Positions 1 through 7,109 of a stretch of DNA of 64,000 nt are shown piece by piece. This DNA comes from Halorubrum sp. BV1 (lineage in GTDB: Archaea; Halobacteriota; Halobacteria; Halobacteriales; Haloferacaceae). The notes under the pieces were generated by a model, which did not search any database, was not told the origin of the DNA, and saw only the letters and a program-made list of their open reading frames with translations. How positions within the stretch are numbered: position 1 is the first letter of the stretch; each line of letters starts with the position of its first letter. The stretch lies in NCBI RefSeq assembly GCF_000746205.1, contig NZ_JQKV01000002.1, positions 186,001-250,000 on the forward strand, in the 5' to 3' direction. Made by a program: the position numbers and the translations under genes.

Positions 1-528
1 TCGGAGGTCGTCGCGCTCGATCAGGTCGCGAACGACCAAGTCGCTCGCGGCTTCGCAGGCGGCGTCGAGTTCGTCGTCCGCCTCGGCGACCGCGTAACAG
101 CGATCGGGGTCGGACTCCGCGTACGCGGCCATCGCCTCCTGGAGCATGTCGAGCGTCTCGTCGCCGATCCGCTGAACGTCGACGTCGGGGAACACCTCGC
201 GGTCGGCGGCTTTCGCGTACTCACCGAGGTTCGTCGCCAGATCGGCGATGCGTTCGAGGTCGGTGATGATCTTGAACGAGGCCGCGATGAATCGCAGATC
301 GCCCGCCACCGGCTGTTGGAGCGCGATCAGGTCCGTACACTGCCCCTCTAATTCGAGATAGAGGTCGTTGATCTCGGCGTCGCCGGTGATGACCGTCTCG
401 CCAAGCTCGGCGTCCTGCTGTTCGAGCGCGTCGAGGCCCATCCGGAGCCGCTCGGCGACGACCTCGCTCATGTAGAGCACGTCGTCGCGGAGTTCCTCCA
501 ACTTCGTCTGGTACTGTTCGCGTGGCAT
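1..528 (-). CDS. phoU: PhoU-family phosphate signalling protein (3' end outside window)
   Basis: The first 176 residues are visible; the gene runs off the left edge. The product is all-helical and matches PhoU three-helix bundles, with the metal-binding signature around ITDLERIADLATNLGEYA. PhoU proteins are cytoplasmic dimers that link the Pst phosphate ABC transporter to phosphate-responsive gene control; archaeal forms act without the bacterial PhoR/PhoB pair. The ATG at 528 is supported by a TATA-like element about 30 bp upstream (555-565, minus strand), implying a leaderless mRNA. Any pst genes would lie left of the window. The family is clear; the partner is inferred. Confidence 0.9.
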   Translation of the reverse strand, partial: MPREQYQTKLEELRDDVLYMSEVVAERLRMGLDALEQQDAELGETVITGDAEINDLYLELEGQCTDLIALQQPVAGDLRFIAASFKIITDLERIADLATNLGEYAKAADREVFPDVDVQRIGDETLDMLQEAMAAYAESDPDRCYAVAEADDELDAACEAASDLVVRDLIERDDLR

Positions 529-554
529 CGTGTTAGCGTAGTTCGCACGCCCGA

Positions 555-565
555 CGTACAAAAAC
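555..565 (-). promoter_or_regulatory. TATA-like element of phoU
   Basis: Read on the minus strand it is GTTTTTGTACG, 27-37 bp before the phoU ATG at 528, the usual distance for a leaderless haloarchaeal transcript. A 6-3-6 palindrome, TGAGATCGTATCTCA, lies further upstream at 618-632. Confidence 0.5.
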
Positions 566-721
566 ACGTCGCCGCTGATCGGACCACTCAGCACCGAGAA
601 ATCGGGAGACGCGGGCATGAGATCGTATCTCACTGTAACGGTCGGGACGGCCGAAACACGTCGAGCGGACACGCACACGGACAGGGGCCGTCGACTCCGG
701 CGGCCTCCGAGCGGCTCGCGG

Positions 722-1699
722 CTACCGGCGAAGGCGGACAAGCGTCTCCTCGCCCGCTTCTTCGACGTCGAGCAGCCCGTCTTCGGCCAGATCAGAGAGC
801 ACCCCTCGAAGCCACTCTCGCCCGTGTTCGCCGTTCGGTGCGTAGTCCACGCGGATGCGGTGGCCGAGCGCGTCCAGTTTCATCTCGTCGTGCTCGCCGA
901 GCAGCCTGACGATCCGCCCGCGGAACTGCCGACGGCTCCCGTCGAAGCTCGGTTGGGTGGGAACGTCCGGCGCGGTGAAATCGCCCGTCTGGTAGGCGTG
1001 ACACCACTCGCGCCATGGGCAGCCAGCCTCGTCACATCGTGGACGCTTCCCGCAGGCGACGCCGCCGAGTTCCATGATCGCGTTGTTCCACACGCGGGAC
1101 TCGTCTGTCGGCATCGCGTGCGAGGCGACCCGTTCGAACGCCGAATCGTCGTCCGGAACGTCGAAGGCGCGGTGAAGCACCCGCTTCACGTTGGTGTCGA
1201 CGACCGCGTCGCCGTTGTTGAACGCGAACGAGGCGACCGCGTTGGCGGTGTACGGGCCGACCCCCATCAGCTCCTGTAGCTCACCCGGTGTCTCGGGGAA
1301 CGAGCCGTCGTACTCGGCTTCGATCTGTCCGGCAGCCTCGTGGAGGTACGTCGCGCGGTTGTTGTAGCCGAGCGAGTGAGACGACCAGAATGCGACCACG
1401 TCGGCGCGGTCGGCGTCGGCGAGGGCGGCCGTGGTCGGCCACCGGTCGAGAAAGTCCTCCCACGCCGGGACGACGCGATCGAGTTGCGTCTGCTGGCTCA
1501 TCACCTCGCTGACGAGGATCGCGTACGGGTCCTCGGTGCGCCGCCACGGAAAGGCGCGGTGGTCCGTCCGGTACCACTCCACGAGGGTCTCGCGGACCGC
1601 GTCGAGGTCTGCGGGCAGGCGGGGAGCGTCGCCCTCGCGGAGCGGCGACGAGGACCCGTCCGTCGCCGACGAGGGGGCGTCCGTATCGCTCATGGCCAC
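722..1699 (-). CDS. mutY: A/G-specific adenine glycosylase MutY
   Basis: A DNA-repair glycosylase of 325 residues that removes adenine mispaired with 8-oxoguanine or G. Visible features are the catalytic Glu in EVMSQQTQ (about E65), a helix-hairpin-helix LMGVGPYTANAVASF (about 144-158), the catalytic Asp in VDTNVKRVLHR (about D168), and four cysteines of a 4Fe-4S cluster (about C216, C222, C227, C233). The Cys spacing is slightly looser than in bacterial MutY. Instead of the bacterial MutT-like 8-oxoG reader, the last 75 residues look like a small winged-helix domain, as in other haloarchaeal homologues. It starts 19 bp from the end of the next gene upstream (1719-2360), so the two are probably co-transcribed. 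Confidence 0.93.
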   Translation of the reverse strand: MAMSDTDAPSSATDGSSSPLREGDAPRLPADLDAVRETLVEWYRTDHRAFPWRRTEDPYAILVSEVMSQQTQLDRVVPAWEDFLDRWPTTAALADADRADVVAFWSSHSLGYNNRATYLHEAAGQIEAEYDGSFPETPGELQELMGVGPYTANAVASFAFNNGDAVVDTNVKRVLHRAFDVPDDDSAFERVASHAMPTDESRVWNNAIMELGGVACGKRPRCDEAGCPWREWCHAYQTGDFTAPDVPTQPSFDGSRRQFRGRIVRLLGEHDEMKLDALGHRIRVDYAPNGEHGREWLRGVLSDLAEDGLLDVEEAGEETLVRLRR

Positions 1700-1718
1700 G
1701 CTCGGGCGGGGAGTCGTT

Positions 1719-2360
1719 TCACCCTACCGGTTCGAGCGATCGCGGGTCGCGGTCGGGGCCGGGATACTCCCCGCCGACGACCTCGGGATAGAGCCGACCG
1801 GGCGAGAAGACGGTCGCGAACGCCCGCGGCTCCCTGACGCTCACCGGTATCCGGTCGCGCAGGCTCGCGGCGGCCCGCGGCCCCGTGAGCGACGGATCGA
1901 GGCTCACGACGTGCATCGCACCGCCGCGGTAGGCCGACGCCAGCGCCGGGTGGTCGCCGGCGGGATGTGCGACCGGCTCGCGCCACGACTCGATCGCGTT
2001 CCGCCAGTCGCTCGCGAGATCCGCGTTCGCACAATCACCGATCGCCGCCGTCGCGTCGTCGAGAAGCGGGTCGCTCGCGACGAGCGTCGTCCACGAGTGC
2101 GCCCGCAGCCCATCGAGTGACTCCCGCGAGTCGCCGCCGGCGAGGAGGTCGGCCGCCAACACGTCGGCGTCGGCGACCACGCGGGCGGGGCTGGGCTCGC
2201 GATCGACGTGCTCGTGGTCGACCGCAGTGGTATCGCCGTCTGCGTCGGTGTCGTCGCGCTTCGGGTCCGCGGTCGCGCGGCGCTCGGCGACCGCCACGCG
2301 TATCGCGTCCTCCGCCACGTCGTAGTCGGCGGCTCGCTCGAAACAGTCGGCGAAGCTCAT
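1719..2360 (-). CDS. Haloarchaeal PIN-like domain protein, unknown function
   Basis: A 213-residue protein with no confident family name. The middle has a PIN-like opening (VVADADVLAADLLAGGDSRE) followed by a conserved acidic patch (ASDPLLDDA) and later HVVSLDPSL, as in nuclease-like PIN folds. About 25 residues near position 45 are an Asp-rich linker. It sits directly upstream of mutY on the same strand with a 19-bp gap, suggesting co-expression, but no repair role can be claimed. It is divergent from pyrF, leaving 119 bp for two promoters. Confidence 0.7.
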   Translation of the reverse strand: MSFADCFERAADYDVAEDAIRVAVAERRATADPKRDDTDADGDTTAVDHEHVDREPSPARVVADADVLAADLLAGGDSRESLDGLRAHSWTTLVASDPLLDDATAAIGDCANADLASDWRNAIESWREPVAHPAGDHPALASAYRGGAMHVVSLDPSLTGPRAAASLRDRIPVSVREPRAFATVFSPGRLYPEVVGGEYPGPDRDPRSLEPVG

Positions 2361-2479
2361 ATCGGGTCGTGGTCGGCCAGCGGTATCGACGTTGCGGCTC
2401 TGGGTCCCGTCTGCGAGGAGGCCTCACCGTCGACGAGCGGAACACAACGCTTAGCGCCTCCCCGCCCGCACCACCGCAC

Positions 2480-3310
2480 ATGAGCTTCTTCGAGACGCTC
2501 GCGGACCGGATCGTGGCCGTCGACAGCGTCGTCTCGGTCGGGCTAGACCCCGACCCAAACCGGCTCCCCGAGTTCGTCGCCGACGCCGACCTCCCGCGGT
2601 GGGCGTTCAACCGCCGGATCATCGACGCGACCCACGAGCACGCCGCCTGTTACAAGCCGAACGCGGCCTTCTACGAGGACCCCGACGGGTGGCGCGCGCT
2701 CGAAGAGACCATCGCTTACGCCCACGGAAAAGGCGTTCCCGTACTTTTAGACGCCAAGCGCGCCGACATCGGAAACACGACGCGCCGCTACGCGGCGGCG
2801 CTCGACGACGCGGACGCGATCACCGTGAACCCCTATCTCGGCCGCGACTCGCTCCAGCCGTTCCTCGACCGCGCCGACAAGGGCGTGTTCGTTCTCTGTC
2901 GCACGTCGAATCCCGGCGGCGAAGACCTCCAAGGCCTCGAACTCGCCTCCGGAGAACCCCTCTACGAGCGCGTCGCGGCGCTCGCCGACGTGTGGAACGG
3001 CAACGACAACGTCGGCCTCGTGGTCGGCGCGACCGCGCCCGCAGAGCTGGCCGAGGTCCGCGAGATCGTCCCCGACATCCCGTTTCTCGTTCCCGGCGTG
3101 GGCGCGCAGGGCGGCGACGCCGAGGCCGCGGTCGACCACGGGCTCGCCGCCCGCCCGGACGCGTCCGTCGACGTCGGGCTGGTGAACTCCTCGCGCGGGA
3201 TCATCTTTGCCGGCGAGGAGTCGAGCCGCCCGGACGACGAGGGGACATACGTCGGGGCCGCCGGCGACGCGGCGAAGCGGCTCAAAAAGCGGCTGAACCG
3301 GTATCTGTGA
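2480..3310 (+). CDS. pyrF: Orotidine 5'-phosphate decarboxylase
   Basis: Catalyses the last step of UMP synthesis, OMP to UMP plus CO2. The 276-residue protein belongs to the longer type-2 OMP decarboxylases. It shows the active-site sequence DAKRADIGNTTRRYA with the Lys/Asp network, a substrate-binding GLDPDPNRLPEF near the N-terminus, and VGATAPAELAEVR and LVPGVGAQGG phosphate-binding loops. The ATG at 2480 was chosen over longer in-frame extensions because GLDPD then falls at its normal distance and a TATA-like CGCTTAGCG lies about 27 bp upstream. The other pyrimidine genes in the window, pyrB and pyrI, are 41 kb away. Confidence 0.95.
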   Translation: MSFFETLADRIVAVDSVVSVGLDPDPNRLPEFVADADLPRWAFNRRIIDATHEHAACYKPNAAFYEDPDGWRALEETIAYAHGKGVPVLLDAKRADIGNTTRRYAAALDDADAITVNPYLGRDSLQPFLDRADKGVFVLCRTSNPGGEDLQGLELASGEPLYERVAALADVWNGNDNVGLVVGATAPAELAEVREIVPDIPFLVPGVGAQGGDAEAAVDHGLAARPDASVDVGLVNSSRGIIFAGEESSRPDDEGTYVGAAGDAAKRLKKRLNRYL

Positions 3311-3343
3311 GTCGGTTGCGTGCCGCACACGCGGCGACGATCG

Positions 3344-3487
3344 CTACTGGTGTCGACCGGCCGCACACGCGGTGCAGATCCCACTGTCCGAGACCCAGTG
3401 GTCATCACAAACCGCGCGGCCGCAGCGCGGACAGCCGTGTCTCGCGGGCGCGGCCTCGCATATCTGACACACTCCGGTGACGCTCAT
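3344..3487 (-). CDS. 47-residue multi-CxxC zinc-finger microprotein
   Basis: A small gene read directly from the minus strand: ATG at 3487, TAG at 3344-3346. The protein has four closely spaced metal-ligand pairs, C7/C10, C19/C22, C27/H30 and C38/C41, a cross-braced pattern like HIT or B-box zinc fingers that would bind two zinc ions. Haloarchaea carry many one-domain proteins of this kind, mostly uncharacterised, probably interacting with nucleic acid or protein. It lies tail-to-tail with pyrF and head-to-head with trmY, 50 bp apart. Function unknown. Confidence 0.75.
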   Translation of the reverse strand: MSVTGVCQICEAAPARHGCPRCGRAVCDDHWVSDSGICTACAAGRHQ

Positions 3488-3508
3488 AGCGGCCGTCGGG
3501 TCGCACCG

Positions 3509-3516
3509 CTTATGAA
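3509..3516 (+). promoter_or_regulatory. TATA-like element of trmY
   Basis: GCTTATGA lies 22-29 bp upstream of the trmY ATG at 3538, implying a leaderless transcript. The same 50 bp must also hold the promoter of the divergent zinc-finger gene. Confidence 0.45.
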
Positions 3517-3537
3517 TATCGGTGACGACTCCCGCGT

Positions 3538-4164
3538 ATGCGCCAGTTCGTCGTCGTCGGTCACGAGGTCCCGACTGATCCGGACGCGATCTCGCTGTCT
3601 GACATCCCCGGAGCGGGCCGACTCGATCTGCTGTGCCGGTGTGTCTCGACGGGCGTCTTCCTCTCGCACGGGATCCGCGAGAGCGTTCGAGTCCACCTCG
3701 TCGTCGCCGACGAGCTGACCGTCACCTTCGACGCCGACACCCTCCGGCACCTCCATCCCGACGAGCGCAACGTCGCCGCCCGGATTCGGGACGCACTCGC
3801 CGCCAAACCGGACGCGATCGGGCACATGCCCGCCGACGTCTCACCGGGCGTCGAACTCCGGCGGATGGGACTCGACGCGACCCTCGACAGGATCGCGAGC
3901 GGCCGCGAGACGAACTCCGGCGGGGCGGGCGGCGGGACGGTCGTGCAACTTCACGAGGACGGCGATCCGCTCGTCGACGCTGCTCCTCCTGCGGACCCCG
4001 TGTTCGTGCTCTCCGACCACCGGGACTTCACCGACCGGGAAGCCGCGTTGATCGCGGACGTCGCGGACCGGCGAGTCCGCGTCGGCCCGGAACTGCTCCA
4101 CGCAGACGACACGGTCGCCGTCGCGCACAACTGGCTCGATACCGATGGATACGAATCGTACTGA
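3538..4164 (+). CDS. trmY: tRNA pseudouridine(54) N1-methyltransferase TrmY
   Basis: A 208-residue SPOUT methyltransferase. TrmY uses S-adenosylmethionine to convert pseudouridine-54 in the T-loop of archaeal tRNAs to N1-methylpseudouridine. Visible family features are the MRQFVVVGHEVPTDPD start, LDLLCRCVSTGVFLSHGIR, the conserved DERNVAARIRDAL, and the C-terminal SAM-binding trefoil-knot region around FVLSDHRDFTDREAALI. The start is fixed by the conserved MRQFVV and a TATA-like element. Its last 20 bases overlap the CHY zinc-finger gene, so the two are probably one operon. Confidence 0.93.
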   Translation: MRQFVVVGHEVPTDPDAISLSDIPGAGRLDLLCRCVSTGVFLSHGIRESVRVHLVVADELTVTFDADTLRHLHPDERNVAARIRDALAAKPDAIGHMPADVSPGVELRRMGLDATLDRIASGRETNSGGAGGGTVVQLHEDGDPLVDAAPPADPVFVLSDHRDFTDREAALIADVADRRVRVGPELLHADDTVAVAHNWLDTDGYESY

Positions 4165-4567
4165 GACCGACGGCCGAGATATCACCGCGGACGACACCGG
4201 TGACCGTGACCGGCGGACGACGCGTATCCCTGACACAGACGGGCGGTTCGTCGTCCCGCTCCGGGGCGTGGCTGTCGACTCCGAGACGCGGTGTGCTCAC
4301 TGGGACTCACCCGTCGACGTCGTCGCGCTCCGGTTCGGCTGTTGTGAGGCGTACTACCCCTGTGACGCCTGCCACGACGCGGTGACGAACCACGAGGCCG
4401 AGCCGTGGCCGCGCAACCGGTTCGACGAATCCGCGGCGCTTTGCGGACGCTGTCGTGCGACGCTACCCGCGCGGGTGTTCCTCGACGCGGACGACGCCTG
4501 CCCGTGCTGCGGCGTCGCGTTCAACCCCGGCTGTCGGGCGCACGTGGACCGGTACTTCGAGGTCTGA
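4145..4567 (+). CDS. CHY zinc-finger protein
   Basis: A 140-residue protein whose C-terminal two thirds form a CHY zinc finger, with many Cys/His ligands in order: TRCAHWDSP, GCCEAYYPCDACHD, NHEAEPWPRNRF, LCGRCRATL and CPCCGVAFNPGC. The family is thought to bind three zincs and appears in eukaryotic E3 ligases and in short stand-alone archaeal proteins of unknown role. The first 35 residues are a low-complexity acidic tail. It overlaps trmY by 20 bp, so it is probably translationally coupled to it, but a tRNA-modification role is only a guess. Confidence 0.85.
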   Translation: MDTNRTETDGRDITADDTGDRDRRTTRIPDTDGRFVVPLRGVAVDSETRCAHWDSPVDVVALRFGCCEAYYPCDACHDAVTNHEAEPWPRNRFDESAALCGRCRATLPARVFLDADDACPCCGVAFNPGCRAHVDRYFEV

Positions 4568-4660
4568 GCGACGAGACGTGAGCGGTCCGGTCCCGCACGG
4601 CCTCCGGCGGTTCCCGACTTTCGGAAAGATTAAACCGTCCAACGGCCATCTCACGAGTGC

Positions 4661-4733
4661 GGGCCGGTGGGGTAGCTTGGTATCCTTCGGCCTTCGGGTG
4701 GCCGTAACCACGATTCAAATTCGTGCCGGCCCA
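4661..4733 (+). tRNA. tRNA-Pro (anticodon CGG)
   Basis: A 73-nt gene that folds as a standard cloverleaf. The acceptor GGGCCGG pairs with CCGGCCC and is followed by discriminator A. The anticodon stem CGGCC/GGCCG closes loop TTCGGGT, giving CGG at 4695-4697 for codon CCG. The T stem CACGA/TCGTG has loop TTCAAAT. No intron and no encoded CCA. A partial copy of the 3' end occurs 104 bp further on. Confidence 0.93.
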
Positions 4734-4798
4734 TTTTCACCCCACTTCGCAACGACGAGCGCTAGCGAGGAGTCCGTAGTGGGCGTGACACTGTAGGC

Positions 4799-4862
4799 GC
4801 GAATTTGAATCAGGGAGCAAATCTTCGATTTGCGACCGTGATTCAATATTCGTGCCGGCCCA
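4799..4862. repeat. tRNA-Pro 3'-end duplicate and inverted T-arm fragment (att-like scar)
   Basis: Positions 4837-4862 repeat the T-arm and acceptor end of the tRNA-Pro gene almost exactly, with one T-arm indel, and continue similarly just after it. At 4799-4812 the T-arm core occurs again in inverted orientation (GCGAATTTGAATCA). Between them, 4817-4833 forms a perfect hairpin GCAAATC-TTC-GATTTGC. Integrases commonly use tRNA 3' ends as attachment sites and leave such duplicates, so this reads as the scar of a lost element. No integrase gene is present. Confidence 0.6.
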
Positions 4863-4954
4863 CTTCTCCCGCATTCGACATACAACGAGGACAGAGACGC
4901 GTCAGAATACTCGACTCAGAGGCTGGTTCGAACGACGACTGAGGGCGTCTCGAA

Positions 4955-5032
4955 GGTATTAGTACACCACCGAACGTTCGGTCGTCAGAGCCAGCCGTCT
5001 CGGGGTACCGCGGCGGTACCCGTATCGAGACG
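4955..5032 (+). promoter_or_regulatory. thyA-folA promoter, palindrome and leader hairpin
   Basis: A TATA-like GTATTAGTA is at 4956-4964. Immediately after it is a perfect 14-bp palindrome ACCGAACGTTCGGT (4969-4982), near the expected transcription start. Downstream, 4996-5032 forms a long hairpin: CGTCTCG pairs with CGAGACG outside, GGGTACCG with CGGTACCC inside, CGG as loop, and a 4-nt bulge on the 3' side. The hairpin ends 12 bp before the thyA ATG, so it would lie in the mRNA leader and could control translation. Confidence 0.55.
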
Positions 5033-5044
5033 ACCCGACACATC

Positions 5045-6073
5045 ATGCAACAGTATCTCGACCTCGTCGACGACACGCTCTCGACGGGCACGTACAAGCC
5101 GAACCGAACCGGCGTCGACACCATCGCCTCGTTCAGCGGGCAGTACACCGTCGACCTCGCGGAGGGCTTCCCGCTTTTGACGACGAAGAAGATGGACGGC
5201 TATCGCTGGAACTCGCTCATCCACGAAGTCCTCTGGTATCTCTCTGGCGAAGAACACGTCCGGAACCTCCGCGAGGAGACGAAGATATGGAACGCGTGGG
5301 CGGACGACGAGGGACGCCTCGATACCGCGTACGGTCGCTTCTGGCGTCGGTATCCGATTCCGGACGACGACGCGGCACTACCCGGTGAGACGTGGCCCGA
5401 GGACGCCCATCGGTGGGTGACCGTCGAGGAGGCTCCGGACGGGACCGAGCGCCGGACGTTCGACCAGATCCAGTACGTCCTCGACACGCTCGATGAGAAC
5501 CCTCGCTCTCGCCGGATGGTCGTGAACGCGTGGCACCCGGCCAACGCCGCGACCTCGACGCTGCCGCCGTGTCACTACACGTTCGTCGTGAACGTCCAAG
5601 GCGACCGGCTCAACCTCCATCTCACGCAGCGCTCCGGAGACATCGCGCTCGGCGTGCCGTTCAACATCGCGGCGTATGCGCTCCTCGCGAACGCGCTCGC
5701 CCAGCGGACCGATTTCGAAGTCGGCGAGTTCGGTCACACCGTTGTCGACGCCCACGTCTACTGCGGCCGCGGGGAGCGCGGCACGTGGTACGCGAACAAC
5801 CTGAAATACGTTCAAGACCGCCTCGCGGCCGTCGAGAGCAAGGCGGACTACCTCGACGTGAAGAGCTGGGTCGAGCGGACGGCTCCCGACGAGGCCGACG
5901 GCGAGGAGGGGTACGACCACGTTCCCGGACTGCTCGAACAGCTCTCGCGGGAACCGCGCTCGCGCCCGCGGATCGAGATCGCGGACAAGCCGCTCGACGA
6001 ACTGACGCACGACGACGTGCGAGTCGTCGACTACGACTCCGCGGACGGGATCTCGTTCGCGGTCGCAGAGTGA
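5045..6073 (+). CDS. thyA: Thymidylate synthase ThyA
   Basis: Converts dUMP to dTMP using 5,10-methylenetetrahydrofolate and releases dihydrofolate. At 342 residues it is longer than bacterial ThyA (about 264), mainly through a charged insertion near residues 85-145 that is usual in haloarchaea. The catalytic Cys lies in LPPCHYTF (about C176). The folate/dUMP motif QRSGDIALGVPFN follows at about 195-207, and the dUMP-binding HVYCGRG lies near 240. The ATG at 5045 begins MQQYLDLVDD, as in the family. The stop codon overlaps the folA start by one base, so dihydrofolate made here is recycled by the next gene. Confidence 0.96.
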   Translation: MQQYLDLVDDTLSTGTYKPNRTGVDTIASFSGQYTVDLAEGFPLLTTKKMDGYRWNSLIHEVLWYLSGEEHVRNLREETKIWNAWADDEGRLDTAYGRFWRRYPIPDDDAALPGETWPEDAHRWVTVEEAPDGTERRTFDQIQYVLDTLDENPRSRRMVVNAWHPANAATSTLPPCHYTFVVNVQGDRLNLHLTQRSGDIALGVPFNIAAYALLANALAQRTDFEVGEFGHTVVDAHVYCGRGERGTWYANNLKYVQDRLAAVESKADYLDVKSWVERTAPDEADGEEGYDHVPGLLEQLSREPRSRPRIEIADKPLDELTHDDVRVVDYDSADGISFAVAE

Positions 6074-6663
6074 TGGAGGACGACGCCACCGACGAGACCG
6101 GCGACGACGACGCGGACGCGGCCGCCGACGCCCTCGACATCGTCCTCGTCGCCGCGGTCGCCGACAACGGCGTCATCGGCGACGACGGCGGAATGCCGTG
6201 GCACTACCCCGCAGACCTCGCCCACTTCAAGCGACTGACGACGGGCCACCCCGTGATCGTCGGCCGCGCGACCTACGAGAGCATCGTCGACCGGATCGGC
6301 GGGCCGCTCCCCGACCGCACCAGCGTCGTGTTGACGAGACGCGGCCTCGACGGCGACCGCCCGAAAAACGTGGTCGTCGCGAACGACGTCGACGAGGCGG
6401 TCTCCCGCGCGGCCGCCGACGCCACCGACCGCGGCGTCGACGCGGTGTACGTGATCGGCGGCGCGACCGTCTACGAACAGCTCCTCGACCGCGCCGATCG
6501 GATGGTGCTGACGGAGGTCCCGGAGCGCCCAGAGGGCGACACGCGCTTCCCGGACTGGGACGCGGACGAGTGGGTAGCGGTCGAGCGAGAGGTTGCCCCG
6601 TCGGACGACACCGATCGCGACGGCGATCTCGCGTTCGTCACCTACGAGCGGATCGCGGACTGA
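6073..6663 (+). CDS. folA: Dihydrofolate reductase
   Basis: Reduces dihydrofolate to tetrahydrofolate with NADPH, the partner reaction to ThyA. The 196-residue protein has about 20 acidic N-terminal residues before the DHFR core. Motifs are VAAVADNGVIGDDGGMPW (Met20 loop and Trp), the catalytic acidic residue in PADLAHFK, GHPVIVGRATYESI, and YVIGGATVYEQLL (the NADPH-binding GG). The ATG overlaps the thyA stop by one base (TGATG), indicating translational coupling. A perfect inverted repeat TGAAGACG-GCT-CGTCTTCA starts at its stop codon. Confidence 0.95.
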   Translation: MEDDATDETGDDDADAAADALDIVLVAAVADNGVIGDDGGMPWHYPADLAHFKRLTTGHPVIVGRATYESIVDRIGGPLPDRTSVVLTRRGLDGDRPKNVVVANDVDEAVSRAAADATDRGVDAVYVIGGATVYEQLLDRADRMVLTEVPERPEGDTRFPDWDADEWVAVEREVAPSDDTDRDGDLAFVTYERIAD

Positions 6664-6679
6664 AGACGGCTCGTCTTCA
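6661..6679 (+). terminator. Hairpin at the folA stop codon
   Basis: TGAAGACG-GCT-CGTCTTCA is a perfect 8-bp stem with a 3-nt loop that begins at the folA stop codon. There is no strong T tract after it, so its role as a terminator or mRNA stabiliser is a guess. Confidence 0.35.
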
Positions 6680-6741
6680 GATCACAGATGCGTGTTTGCT
6701 CGTCCTTTCGGCGAGACGGTGAACAGATCGGTGCTATCTCT

Positions 6742-6794
6742 GATCAATATTGATCGAGACAACACTTTTGTTTCTTGGTGTGATATAACATATC
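6742..6794 (+). promoter_or_regulatory. Two palindromes around the promoter of the 58-residue zinc-finger gene
   Basis: GATCAATATTGATC (6742-6755) is a perfect 14-bp palindrome upstream of a T-rich TATA-like stretch (about 6763-6772). GATATAACATATC (6782-6794) is a second palindrome, directly before the ATG at 6795, where a leaderless transcript would begin. The pair looks like an activator or repressor arrangement. Confidence 0.45.
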
Positions 6795-6971
6795 ATGGCT
6801 TCGGCAGAGACCGATATCGAGCCCAGACGATGTCCGTTCTGCGGCGCGGAGCTCGCGTCTCCCGGCGCGGGGTTCGTCCGTCACGTCGAAGACGCGCCCG
6901 ACTGCCGCGACGCGTTCGAAACGTGGCGCGACCGCGTGACGGACGACATGCGCGGCGGCTGGGCGGGGTGA
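6795..6971 (+). CDS. 58-residue haloarchaeal zinc-finger protein
   Basis: A short protein with one zinc-finger-like site: RRCPFCGAEL supplies a CxxC pair (about C13/C16), and RHVEDAPDC supplies His and Cys (about H29/C36). Single-finger proteins of this type are widespread in haloarchaea and mostly unstudied; several act in regulation or stress. Its promoter is flanked by two palindromes, and the stop codon and following bases are repeated four times in tandem. Coordinates were read directly: ATG 6795, TGA 6969-6971. Function unknown. Confidence 0.75.
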   Translation: MASAETDIEPRRCPFCGAELASPGAGFVRHVEDAPDCRDAFETWRDRVTDDMRGGWAG

Positions 6972-7051
6972 TCGGGTCGACGGGCAGGGTGATCGGGTCG
7001 ACGGGCAGGGTGATCGGGTCGACGGGCAGGGTGATCGGGTCGACGGGCGGG
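6968..7051. repeat. 21-bp minisatellite, four units
   Basis: The unit GTGATCGGGTCGACGGGCAGG occurs four times head-to-tail with no spacer; the last copy has one change. The first unit contains the stop codon of the zinc-finger gene, so the array duplicates that gene's end in multiples of three bases. Confidence 0.9.
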
Positions 7052-7109
7052 GGACTCGAGTTGGCGGCGCTGTCGCGACGCGGGCGAGCATTCGGCGAGT
7101 CGGAGCAGC

